A stretch of 7,683 nucleotides of DNA. Origin: JAZNQL01 sp045590155 (lineage in GTDB: Bacteria > Bacillota > Clostridia > UMGS1883 > UMGS1540). Both the position numbers and the translations under genes were made by a program. The stretch is taken from positions 1-7,683 of the forward strand of contig JAZNQL010000011.1 of NCBI GenBank assembly GCA_045590155.1, written 5' to 3'. Positions 1 through 6,200 of the stretch are shown here, in pieces. Within the stretch, counting starts at the first letter, position 1, and each line of letters begins with the position of its first letter. Below the pieces are notes generated by a model, which was not told the origin of the DNA, did not search any database, and saw nothing but the letters and a program-made list of their open reading frames with translations.

Positions 1-357
1 GGTGTTAATTGTCAGGTAACCATTGATTGCTACACAGATTTCATATTTGTCAACCGCTTTGGAAGCGTGCAACATTACGGAACTGTCAACAAAGCAATTC
101 GCAGAATTGTTCGTGACTATAATGATGAAGCATTATTGAAAGAAGAAAATCCTGTTTTAATCCCCAACTTCAGTTGCCATAACCTTCGGCACACATTCGC
201 CACAAGATTATGCGAAGCGGATATAAATCTATCGGTGATACAAAATGTCATGGGACATAAAGAAATCAAGACAACATTAGAGATTTATACCCATGTAACT
301 GAAGCAAAAAAGCGTGAGGAAGTCAATGCGTTAGAAACAAGATTTGCATGGACATAA
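1..357 (+). CDS. Tyrosine recombinase (integrase), C-terminal part, cut by the window edge
   Basis: The open frame runs from base 1 without a start, so only the last 118 residues of the catalytic domain are present; the GTG at 67 is an internal codon. The motif CHNLRHTFATR carries the second catalytic arginine (codon 187-189) in the H-x-x-R box. GHKEIKTT holds the conserved histidine (256-258), and IYTHV holds the nucleophilic tyrosine (286-288). These are the hallmarks of enzymes that cut and rejoin DNA through a 3'-phosphotyrosine. The spacing and the wording around the motifs (IPNFSCHNLRHTF, VIQNVMGHKEIKTT) resemble integrases of Tn916/Tn1549-type conjugative elements of Firmicutes, though a prophage integrase of the same subfamily is possible. 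The gene ends naturally with TAA and is followed by repeats, as expected for an integrase at the end of its element. The visible part shows no frameshift or lost catalytic residue. Confidence 0.93.
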   Translation, partial: GVNCQVTIDCYTDFIFVNRFGSVQHYGTVNKAIRRIVRDYNDEALLKEENPVLIPNFSCHNLRHTFATRLCEADINLSVIQNVMGHKEIKTTLEIYTHVTEAKKREEVNALETRFAWT

Positions 358-366
358 AATGTAACC

Positions 367-395
367 TTACGCCATTTACGCCATAACTTACGCCA
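367..395 (+). repeat. Three direct copies of TTACGCCA just after the integrase
   Basis: Exact copies of TTACGCCA lie at 367-374, 376-383 and 388-395, starting 9 bases after the integrase stop codon, with start-to-start spacings of 9 and 12 bases. Short, closely spaced direct repeats beside an integrase gene are typical of arm-type sites, bound by the N-terminal domain of Tn916- and lambda-type recombinases. The repeats are seen directly; the binding role is inferred. Confidence 0.65.
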
Positions 396-410
396 AATAG
401 AACATAGTTT

Positions 411-476
411 ATGGAGAGTTATGAAGACTTGCGTAACGAACAGGAAGAAAAGAGTGGCTTGACAAAAGGGTTATGA
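411..476 (+). CDS. Possible micro-ORF of 21 codons in the element end
   Basis: ATG at 411 opens a frame coding for a charged peptide that begins MESYEDLRNEQ and ends SGLTKGL before TGA at 474-476. It has no clear ribosome binding site upstream. Its stop overlaps the ATG of the next tiny frame as ATGA, and the first nine codons of the two frames are similar. It could be a small translated peptide, a relict, or chance inside a DNA-binding repeat. I do not recognise it and keep it at low confidence. Confidence 0.13.
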   Translation: MESYEDLRNEQEEKSGLTKGL

Positions 477-482
477 AGACTT
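418..482 (+). repeat. Pair of exact 13-bp direct repeats, GTTATGAAGACTT
   Basis: GTTATGAAGACTT occurs at 418-430 and again at 470-482. The similarity continues past the exact part: the first copy is followed by GCGTAACGA and the second by ATAACGA, so the repeat unit is about 20 bases with a 2-base difference. A related GAGTTATG occurs at 416-423 and 488-495. The position beside the integrase suggests recombinase or accessory-protein binding sites, but a second explanation is duplication of a small coding segment (see the reading frames at 411-511). Confidence 0.6.
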
Positions 483-511
483 ATAACGAGTTATGTGATT
501 ACAAGAATTGA
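473..511 (+). CDS. Possible micro-ORF of 12 codons overlapping the previous one
   Basis: The frame codes for MKTYNELCDYKN and stops at 509-511. Its ATG shares bases with the TGA of the frame before it. Its first codons mirror those of that frame (M-x-[ST]-Y-x-[DE]-L), partly through the 13-bp DNA repeat. There is no independent ribosome binding site. It is listed for completeness only. Confidence 0.08.
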   Translation: MKTYNELCDYKN

Positions 512-550
512 AATTCCAACCATGAAAAGTTTAGATAAATAAAAACGTAT

Positions 551-589
551 AAAAACTGCAATGTTAATGTTTTGACATTGCAGTTTTTT
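551..589 (+). terminator. Intrinsic terminator with a perfect 14-bp stem, possibly bidirectional
   Basis: AAAAACTGCAATGT (551-564) pairs exactly with ACATTGCAGTTTTT (575-588) around a 10-base loop, with the T-run extending to 589. The T-run on the right gives rho-independent termination for rightward transcripts, including the integrase. The matching A-run on the left means the opposite strand could also terminate. It lies at the junction between the mobile-element end and the chromosomal genes. Confidence 0.85.
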
Positions 590-643
590 ATACCCTATAT
601 CCTCTAAATAACAACCAAAAAATCAAATCTAATAAAAATGCAG

Positions 644-672
644 TTGTTTTTTTACTTTTTTTGTGTTAGAAT
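644..672 (+). promoter_or_regulatory. Sigma-A promoter of the permease gene
   Basis: TTGTTT (644-649), a 17-base spacer and TAGAAT (667-672) form a good housekeeping promoter, and TGT directly before the -10 box gives an extended -10. Transcription would start near 679, leaving a leader of only about 25 bases before the ATG at 704. The region from 590 to 643 is AT-rich and shows nothing else. Confidence 0.65.
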
Positions 673-687
673 ACAAAACGGCTTAAA

Positions 688-693
688 AAGGAG
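688..693 (+). promoter_or_regulatory. Ribosome binding site that fixes the permease start at 704
   Basis: AAGGAG lies 10 bases before the ATG at 704. The only other plausible in-frame start, the ATG at 638, has no such site and lies upstream of the promoter, so it would not be in the mRNA. Confidence 0.75.
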
Positions 694-703
694 AATATTG
701 CAA

Positions 704-1810
704 ATGATAAATTTTATTAAGAAAAACGCAGTAATGACAATAGCATTTTTAGCAGCGCTTATAACATCGTTTATTGTACTGCCTGATAAAGAATATGTAG
801 GCTATTTTGATTTTAAAACATTAGTCTGTCTTTTTTGTGTGCTTGCGGTAGTATGCGCACTTAAAAACATAAACTTTTTCTATATCCTTGCAAAAAGAGT
901 GGTACAGATTTTCAAAACGGCAAGAATGAGCATTTTGGCACTTGTATATATAACGTTTATAGGCTCAATGCTTATTGCAAACGATATGGCACTTTTAACA
1001 TTTTTGCCGCTTGGGTATTTTGTATTAACAACCACAGGTAAAGAAAAGTATATGGCATTTACCTTTATAATGCAAAACATTGCGGCAAACCTTGGCGGAA
1101 TGCTCACTCCCTTTGGAAATCCGCAAAATTTATATATCTATTCTTTTTATGACATTGAAAATATGGAATTCATGAAAATAATGGCATCGCCCTTTGTTTT
1201 GTCGGTGGTACTGATTACACTTTTTTGCCTTATATTTGTAAAAAACGAACCATTGAAGATAGAGGAAGATAAGATAAAATTAGAGCCAAAAAGAACAGGA
1301 CTTTATCTTGTTTTGTTTGCATTTTCAATACTCATAGTATTCAGGGAAATTCCTTATATTTTGGGGCTTATAATTATACCCTTGGTATTACTTTTTGCAG
1401 ACAAAAAAGCACTGGGAGATGTAGATTATCCCTTACTTTTAACTTTTGTATTTTTCTTTATTTTTTCAGGAAATATGGCAAGAATAGATGCGATTTCCAA
1501 TCTCTTCTCCTTTTTGCTTACAAAAAGCACATTTTTATTCAGCGTACTGTCTTGTCAGTGTATAAGCAATGTGCCGTCGGCAATACTTTTGTCGCAATTT
1601 ACGCAAAATTACAAGGAGCTTCTTTTAGGGGTAAACATAGGCGGGGTAGGAACTCTGATATCATCTCTTGCAAGCCTTATTACCTTCAGGGAATATGTTA
1701 AACATAACCCCAAAAAGACAGGTTATTATATTGGATTATTCTCGCTTTACAACTTTGCGTTTTTAGTAATTCTGACAGCTTTCGAGCTTTTTACAACCTG
1801 CTCTTTGTAA
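704..1810 (+). CDS. Ion transporter superfamily permease, SLC13/citrate-transporter-like
   Basis: An integral membrane protein of 368 residues, almost entirely hydrophobic stretches joined by short basic loops; roughly ten to twelve membrane segments can be seen. It has the two-fold inverted design of the IT superfamily. In the first half, IANDMALLTFLPL (91-103) is followed by a glycine- and asparagine-rich hairpin ending in TPFGNPQN (135-142). In the second half, SNVPSAILL (288-296) is followed by GVNIGGVGTLISSLASL (309-325). These paired Asn-Pro/Gly loops form the substrate and Na+ sites in SLC13 and related carriers. A longer charged loop (about 181-198) separates the halves. Related proteins carry dicarboxylates, citrate, sulfate, arsenite or Na+/H+; the substrate cannot be read from the sequence. 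The start at 704 is set by the ribosome binding site and promoter. It stands alone, 34 bases before the -35 box of the pyr promoter, with no terminator visible between, so some of its mRNA may run into the pyr leader. An orotate or dicarboxylate role is speculative. Confidence 0.85.
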   Translation: MINFIKKNAVMTIAFLAALITSFIVLPDKEYVGYFDFKTLVCLFCVLAVVCALKNINFFYILAKRVVQIFKTARMSILALVYITFIGSMLIANDMALLTFLPLGYFVLTTTGKEKYMAFTFIMQNIAANLGGMLTPFGNPQNLYIYSFYDIENMEFMKIMASPFVLSVVLITLFCLIFVKNEPLKIEEDKIKLEPKRTGLYLVLFAFSILIVFREIPYILGLIIIPLVLLFADKKALGDVDYPLLLTFVFFFIFSGNMARIDAISNLFSFLLTKSTFLFSVLSCQCISNVPSAILLSQFTQNYKELLLGVNIGGVGTLISSLASLITFREYVKHNPKKTGYYIGLFSLYNFAFLVILTAFELFTTCSL

Positions 1811-1844
1811 TAAAAATAGAATTGTAAATAAGTTAAAAATTTAA

Positions 1845-1873
1845 TTGACATATACTCCTTGTTATGATATAAT
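1845..1873 (+). promoter_or_regulatory. Strong sigma-A promoter of the pyr operon
   Basis: TTGACA (1845-1850), exactly 17 bases, then TATAAT (1868-1873): both boxes match the consensus perfectly, and TGA before the -10 adds an extended -10. Start of transcription is expected near 1880. So strong a constitutive promoter fits an operon controlled after initiation, by attenuation in the leader. Confidence 0.92.
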
Positions 1874-1884
1874 AATATAAATTT

Positions 1885-1922
1885 AAATCTTTAAGGGCGA
1901 TACAGAGATATCGGCAAGATTT
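1885..1922 (+). promoter_or_regulatory. PyrR-binding hairpin (anti-antiterminator) in the pyr leader
   Basis: The lower stem AAATCTT (1885-1891) pairs with AAGATTT (1916-1922). An asymmetric internal loop (TAAGGG on the left, GC on the right) is followed by the upper stem CGATA (1898-1902) with TATCG (1909-1913) and the terminal hexaloop CAGAGA (1903-1908). The hexaloop fits the CNGNGA rule for PyrR-binding RNAs of Bacillus and relatives, and the bulged two-stem shape with a purine-rich left side also fits. PyrR bound to UMP or UTP would stabilise this hairpin and so favour termination downstream. It begins about 5 bases into the transcript. The pairing is seen; PyrR as the ligand is inferred from the family. 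pyrR itself is not in the window. Confidence 0.85.
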
Positions 1923-1980
1923 TATATACTTTTGCGGGAGATAAATTACCGCTTTTTTGGTGTATTTATGCCTTGCTGGT
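1910..1980 (+). promoter_or_regulatory. Antiterminator of the pyr leader, exclusive with both neighbouring hairpins
   Basis: ATCGGCAAG (1910-1918), from the 3' side of the PyrR hairpin, can pair without a break with CTTGCTGGT (1972-1980), part of the terminator: 9 pairs, two of them G-U. Inside this helix ATATAC (1924-1929) pairs with GTGTAT (1960-1965), and GCGG (1934-1937) with CCGC (1949-1952). The result is one long interrupted helix. It cannot coexist with the PyrR hairpin or with the terminator, which is the defining logic of pyr attenuation: without PyrR this form wins and RNA polymerase reads into pyrC. Confidence 0.78.
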
Positions 1981-1999
1981 TCAAAGCAGGGTATTTTTT
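1968..1999 (+). terminator. Attenuator (intrinsic terminator) before pyrC
   Basis: ATGCCTTGCT (1968-1977) pairs with AGCAGGGTAT (1985-1994): 10 pairs including two G-U, a 7-base loop, and a T-run to 1999. It ends 6 bases before the pyrC ribosome binding site, so stopping here silences the whole operon. Its left arm is shared with the antiterminator, which makes it conditional rather than constitutive. Confidence 0.85.
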
Positions 2000-2005
2000 G
2001 TACAG

Positions 2006-2012
2006 AAAGGAG
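2006..2012 (+). promoter_or_regulatory. Ribosome binding site fixing the pyrC start at 2020
   Basis: AAAGGAG is placed 7 bases before the ATG at 2020. The frame is open further upstream (to 1957), but that extension reads through the attenuator hairpin and has no ribosome binding site. Confidence 0.85.
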
Positions 2013-2019
2013 AATTATA

Positions 2020-3201
2020 ATGGCTTACATAAAAACTACAACAGAACAAATTATAATGTCCGATTTGTCAAAATCTATTATTTCCTGCTGTCAAGATAAA
2101 TATTGTGTTTTTCCCGGCTTTTGTGACGTGCATGTGCATTTTCGCGAGCCGGGTTTTTCATATAAAGAAACAATAGCTTCGGGCAGTCGTGCCTCGGCAA
2201 AGGGCGGATACACAGCAGTATGCACAATGCCTAACTTAAACCCTGTGCCGGATAGCGCTGAAACCTTGAAAAAACAAACAGAAATTATAGAAAAAGATTC
2301 CTGCATTCATATCTATCCTTATGGTGCAATCACAAAAAAACAAAAGGGAGAAGAACTTTCGGATATGCAGGATATGACCGATGCGGTTGCTTTTTCTGAT
2401 GACGGAAAAGGAATACAAAACCCCCTTGTTATGAAACAGGCTATGAAAAAAGCAAAAGCTCTTGGTAAAATAATTGTGGCACATTGTGAAGATAACAGTC
2501 TTTTGCACGGCGGATATATACACGACGGAGAATATGCAAAAACACACGGACACAAAGGCATTTGTTCCGAAAGTGAATGGGGACCCATAAAAAGGGATTT
2601 GGAGCTTGTAAAAGAAACGGGAGCAGCTTATCACGTCTGCCATATTTCATGCAGGGAAAGTGTAGAGCTTATAAGGCAGGCAAAAAAAGAAGGGTTAAAT
2701 GTAACGTGCGAAACAGCACCTCATTACCTGGTTTTAGACGATAGCTTTTTAGAAGAAGACGGAAGATTTAAAATGAATCCGCCTCTTCGAAGTAAAAAGG
2801 ACAGGCTTGCTCTTATAGAAGGAATATGCGACGGAACTATTGATATGATAGCAACAGACCACGCTCCCCACAGTGAAGAAGAAAAATCAAAAGGGCTCGA
2901 AAAAAGTGCTTTTGGCATAGTAGGAATCGAAACAGCGTTTTCAGTTTTATATACCCACCTTGTGCATACAAATGTAATAAGTCTTGAAAAGCTTATTGAC
3001 CTTATGGCAATAAAACCGAGAGAAAGATTTGGCATTCCTTTGGGGAATGATTTTACCGTGTGGGATTTAAATGCAGATATAACGGTAAATAAGGCAGACT
3101 TTGTTTCTCTTGGAAAAGCAACACCGTTTGAAGGAATGAAGCTTAAAGCAAAATGCATCGCAACGGTTTGTGACGGAAAAACAGTATACGAACAAATTTG
3201 A
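2020..3201 (+). CDS. pyrC: Dihydroorotase, class I
   Basis: Cytoplasmic amidohydrolase, third step of pyrimidine synthesis: reversible ring closure of N-carbamoyl-L-aspartate to L-dihydroorotate. The 393 residues show the class I pattern. CDVHVHFREPG gives the metal ligands H38 and H40 and the substrate arginine R42. FSDDG (125-129) supplies the aspartate that stands where class II enzymes have a carbamylated lysine. VAHCED gives H155, VCHIS gives H208, KMNPPLR gives the substrate-binding N253, and ATDHAPH gives the catalytic D280. All key residues are present, so the enzyme should be active. The HVH motif usually lies near residue 55-60 but here is at 38, so the N-terminal strand domain is about 20 residues short; the start is nonetheless well fixed by the ribosome binding site. 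It is the first gene of the operon, directly behind the attenuator, with carB 13 bases downstream. Hydantoinase and allantoinase are relatives, but the FREPG and NPPLR motifs and the context favour dihydroorotase. Confidence 0.96.
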   Translation: MAYIKTTTEQIIMSDLSKSIISCCQDKYCVFPGFCDVHVHFREPGFSYKETIASGSRASAKGGYTAVCTMPNLNPVPDSAETLKKQTEIIEKDSCIHIYPYGAITKKQKGEELSDMQDMTDAVAFSDDGKGIQNPLVMKQAMKKAKALGKIIVAHCEDNSLLHGGYIHDGEYAKTHGHKGICSESEWGPIKRDLELVKETGAAYHVCHISCRESVELIRQAKKEGLNVTCETAPHYLVLDDSFLEEDGRFKMNPPLRSKKDRLALIEGICDGTIDMIATDHAPHSEEEKSKGLEKSAFGIVGIETAFSVLYTHLVHTNVISLEKLIDLMAIKPRERFGIPLGNDFTVWDLNADITVNKADFVSLGKATPFEGMKLKAKCIATVCDGKTVYEQI

Positions 3202-3214
3202 GGAGGTTACATAA

Positions 3215-6200
3215 ATGGCAAAAAGAACAGACATAAAAAAAGTACTTATAATAGGTTCAGGACCTATTGTAATAGGTCAGGCGGCAGAATTTGACTATGC
3301 GGGAACACAGGCATGCCTGTCACTTAAGGAAGAAGGATACGAGGTAATACTTGTAAATTCAAACCCCGCAACAATTATGACAGATACATCAATAGCCGAC
3401 AAGGTGTATATGGAACCTCTCACACTGGAATATATAGCAAAAATTTTAAGATACGAAAGACCCGATGCAATATTGCCCGGCATAGGCGGACAAACAGGCT
3501 TAAACCTTGCCGTTCAGCTTGAAAAGAAGGGTATATTAAAAGAATGCGGAGTAGAGCTTTTAGGTACAAGCAGTAAGAGTATTGAAAGAGCAGAAGACAG
3601 AGAACTGTTCAAAAGCATGTGCGAGGAAATAGGAGAACCGGTTATTCCTTCCGAAATCACATACAATATCGAAGATGCAAAAAGAGCCGCAAAGGAAATA
3701 GGCTACCCCGTGGTGCTTCGTCCTGCATTTACTTTAGGCGGAACAGGGGGCGGCTTTGCAAATAACGAAGAAGAGCTTGTGGAAATAGGTCTTAATGCAT
3801 TCAAGCTTTCGCCTGTTTCACAGGTACTTATCGAAAAGAGCGTTAAGGGTTATAAAGAAATTGAGTTTGAAGTTATGCGTGACTCTGCTGACCACGCAAT
3901 AACAATCTGCGGCATGGAAAATATCGACCCCGTTGGCGTTCATACAGGCGACTCTCTTGTTGTAGCACCAATTCTTTCACTTTCAGACCACGACTTAAAA
4001 ATGCTCAATGACAGTGCAATAAAAATAATAAAGGAACTTAAGATTGAAGGCGGATGTAATGTTCAGTTTGCTTTAAATCCCAACACAAGCGAATATTATC
4101 TTATAGAGGTAAACCCAAGAGTTTCACGTTCGTCGGCACTTGCATCAAAAGCAAGCGGATACCCCATTGCAAGGGTTACAGCTAAAATTGCCCTTGGTAT
4201 GAAGCTTGAAGAAATTTCCGTTGCAGGCGGTACCGCAGCAACAGAACCAAAACTTGACTATATAGTTGCAAAATTTCCTCGTTTCCCATTTGATAAATTT
4301 ACATCAGCAACAAATGTTCTCGGCACACAGATGAAAGCAACAGGCGAAGTAATGGGTATAGGCTCAACGCTTACAGAATGTCTTTTAAAATCTGTACGTT
4401 CACTTGAAACAGGTGTTTGTCACTTCTATCTTGCAAAATTCGACAAGATGACAGACAAAGAGCTTAAAGACTATATAAAAGAATTCAAAGATGACAATGT
4501 TTTTGCAGTAGCCGAGCTTTTAAGACGTAAAACCAGCGTTGAAGAATTGCATGAAATTACAATGATTACAGAACTCTTCCTTGAAGCATTTAAAGAAATA
4601 ATCGAAATGGAAGAGGTTATCAAAAACAATAAAAACGATATAGAAATTTTAAAGAAAGCAAAAATTATGGGCTTTGCAGATAAGTTCATTGCAATGCTCT
4701 GGAACTGTCCCGAAACCGAAATTTACAAAACAAGAAAAGAAAACGGAATTATCCCTGTTTTCAGAATGGTAGACACCTTGCACACAGGCAAATATATTGC
4801 TTACCTTTATTCGTCCTACACAGGTAAAAACGATTCAAGACTTACCGATAAAAAGAAAATTATTGTACTTGGCGCAGGTCCTATCCGTATAGGTCAGGGC
4901 GTAGAGTTTGACTATTCAACAGTACACGCAGTACAAACAATTAAAAAGTCTGGGTACGAGGCTATTATAATAAACAATAACCCTGAAACAGTATCAACAG
5001 ACTATACAACGGCGGACAAGCTTTATTTTGAACCCTTAACACCCGAAGATGTTATGGCAATAATTGATTTTGAAAAGCCAGAAGGGGTTATAGCAACTTT
5101 AGGCGGACAAACCGCAATAAACCTTGCAGAGCCACTTGTTGCAAGAGGTGTAAAAATTATCGGTACAGACTGCGATGCGATAGACCGTGCAGAAAACCGT
5201 GACAGATTTGAAAAAGTATTAAAAGAACTTGCAATTCCCCAGCCGCAAGGCAAAGCCGTAACCAAAATAGAAGACGGTATAAAAGCAGCCAAGGAGATAG
5301 GATATCCTGTTTTGGTACGTCCTTCATTCGTACTTGGCGGCAGAGCAATGCAGATAGTTGCAAACGAAGAACAGTTAAAGCATTACCTTAAAACAGCGGT
5401 TGAGGTTGATGTTGATAAACCTGTACTTGTTGATAAATATATTCAGGGTAAAGAGGTTGAAGTTGACGCTATTTGCGACGGAAGAGACGTTTTTGTACCC
5501 GGCATTATGGAACTTGTTGAAAGAACAGGTATCCATTCGGGCGACTCAATAAGCGTTTACCCCACATTCAGTATTTCCGATAAAGTAAAGGGAATTATTT
5601 TGCAGTATGCAAAAAAATTAGGCCTTGGAATAGGAATTATAGGACTTTATAATATCCAGTTTATTGTTGATAAGGAAGAAAATGTTTATATAATCGAGGT
5701 AAACCCCCGTTCTTCAAGAACAGTTCCCTTCCTTTCAAAATCAACAGGTTACTCGCTTGCAGATATCGCAACCGAAGTTATAATGGGTAAATCCTTAAAA
5801 GAACAGGGAATTTTTGATATATATCCAAAAGAGAAAAATCGTTTCTATGTAAAGGTGCCTGTGTTCTCGTTCAATAAGATAAAAGGCCTTGACAGTTACC
5901 TTTCACCCGAAATGAAATCAACAGGTGAAGCAATAGGCTACGACGATAAACTAAATCGTGCACTTTATAAAGCTTTGCAGGCAAGCGGAATGCACCTGCA
6001 AAATTATGGCACAGTACTTGCAACCATTGCTGATGACGATAAAGAAGAAGCACTCCCGCTTATAAAGAGATTCTATAATCTCGGCTTTAATATCGAAGCT
6101 ACCGAAGGAACTGCAAACTTCTTAAAAGAACACGGCATACGCACTCATGTGCTTAAAAAGATAAGCAGCGGAAGCGAAGAAATTCTTGATTCTATAAGAC

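Larger units (their letters stand above)
1..550. mobile_element. Terminal part of an integrative element (ICE/transposon or prophage), right limit uncertain
   Basis: An integrase gene followed by about 190 bases of repeat-rich, gene-poor DNA and then by ordinary metabolic genes is the usual arrangement at one end of an integrated element. The body of the element would lie to the left, outside the window. The right limit is inferred: it should fall after the repeats (last copy ends at 482) and probably before or at the hairpin at 551-589. No target duplication or matching attachment site can be shown, because the other end is not in view. Confidence 0.5.

Noticed and set aside
609..648. AACAAC and GTTGTT as a stem around the permease promoter
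   Set aside because: Six AT-rich pairs with a loop of nearly 30 bases are too weak to claim as an operator or hairpin.
579..653. TGCAGTT followed by a T-run occurring twice (579-589 and 639-652) as a possible target duplication
   Set aside because: Only 7 bases match exactly before a poly-T run in AT-rich DNA; the first copy is explained by the terminator and the second overlaps the permease promoter.
638..703. Longer start of the permease at ATG 638
   Set aside because: This ATG lies just upstream of the likely promoter and lacks a ribosome binding site; the ATG at 704 has AAGGAG 10 bases upstream and gives a normal N-terminus.
880..1107. Minus-strand open frame within the permease gene
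   Set aside because: It is a shadow of a gene rich in hydrophobic codons; no ribosome binding site and no recognisable motif.
1957..2019. Upstream extension of pyrC or a leader peptide
   Set aside because: The frame crosses the attenuator hairpin and T-run, begins at TTG/GTG without a ribosome binding site, and adds residues unlike the dihydroorotase N-terminus.
2091..3158. Several minus-strand open frames within pyrC
   Set aside because: They overlap one another and a fully conserved gene, and show no motifs or start signals.
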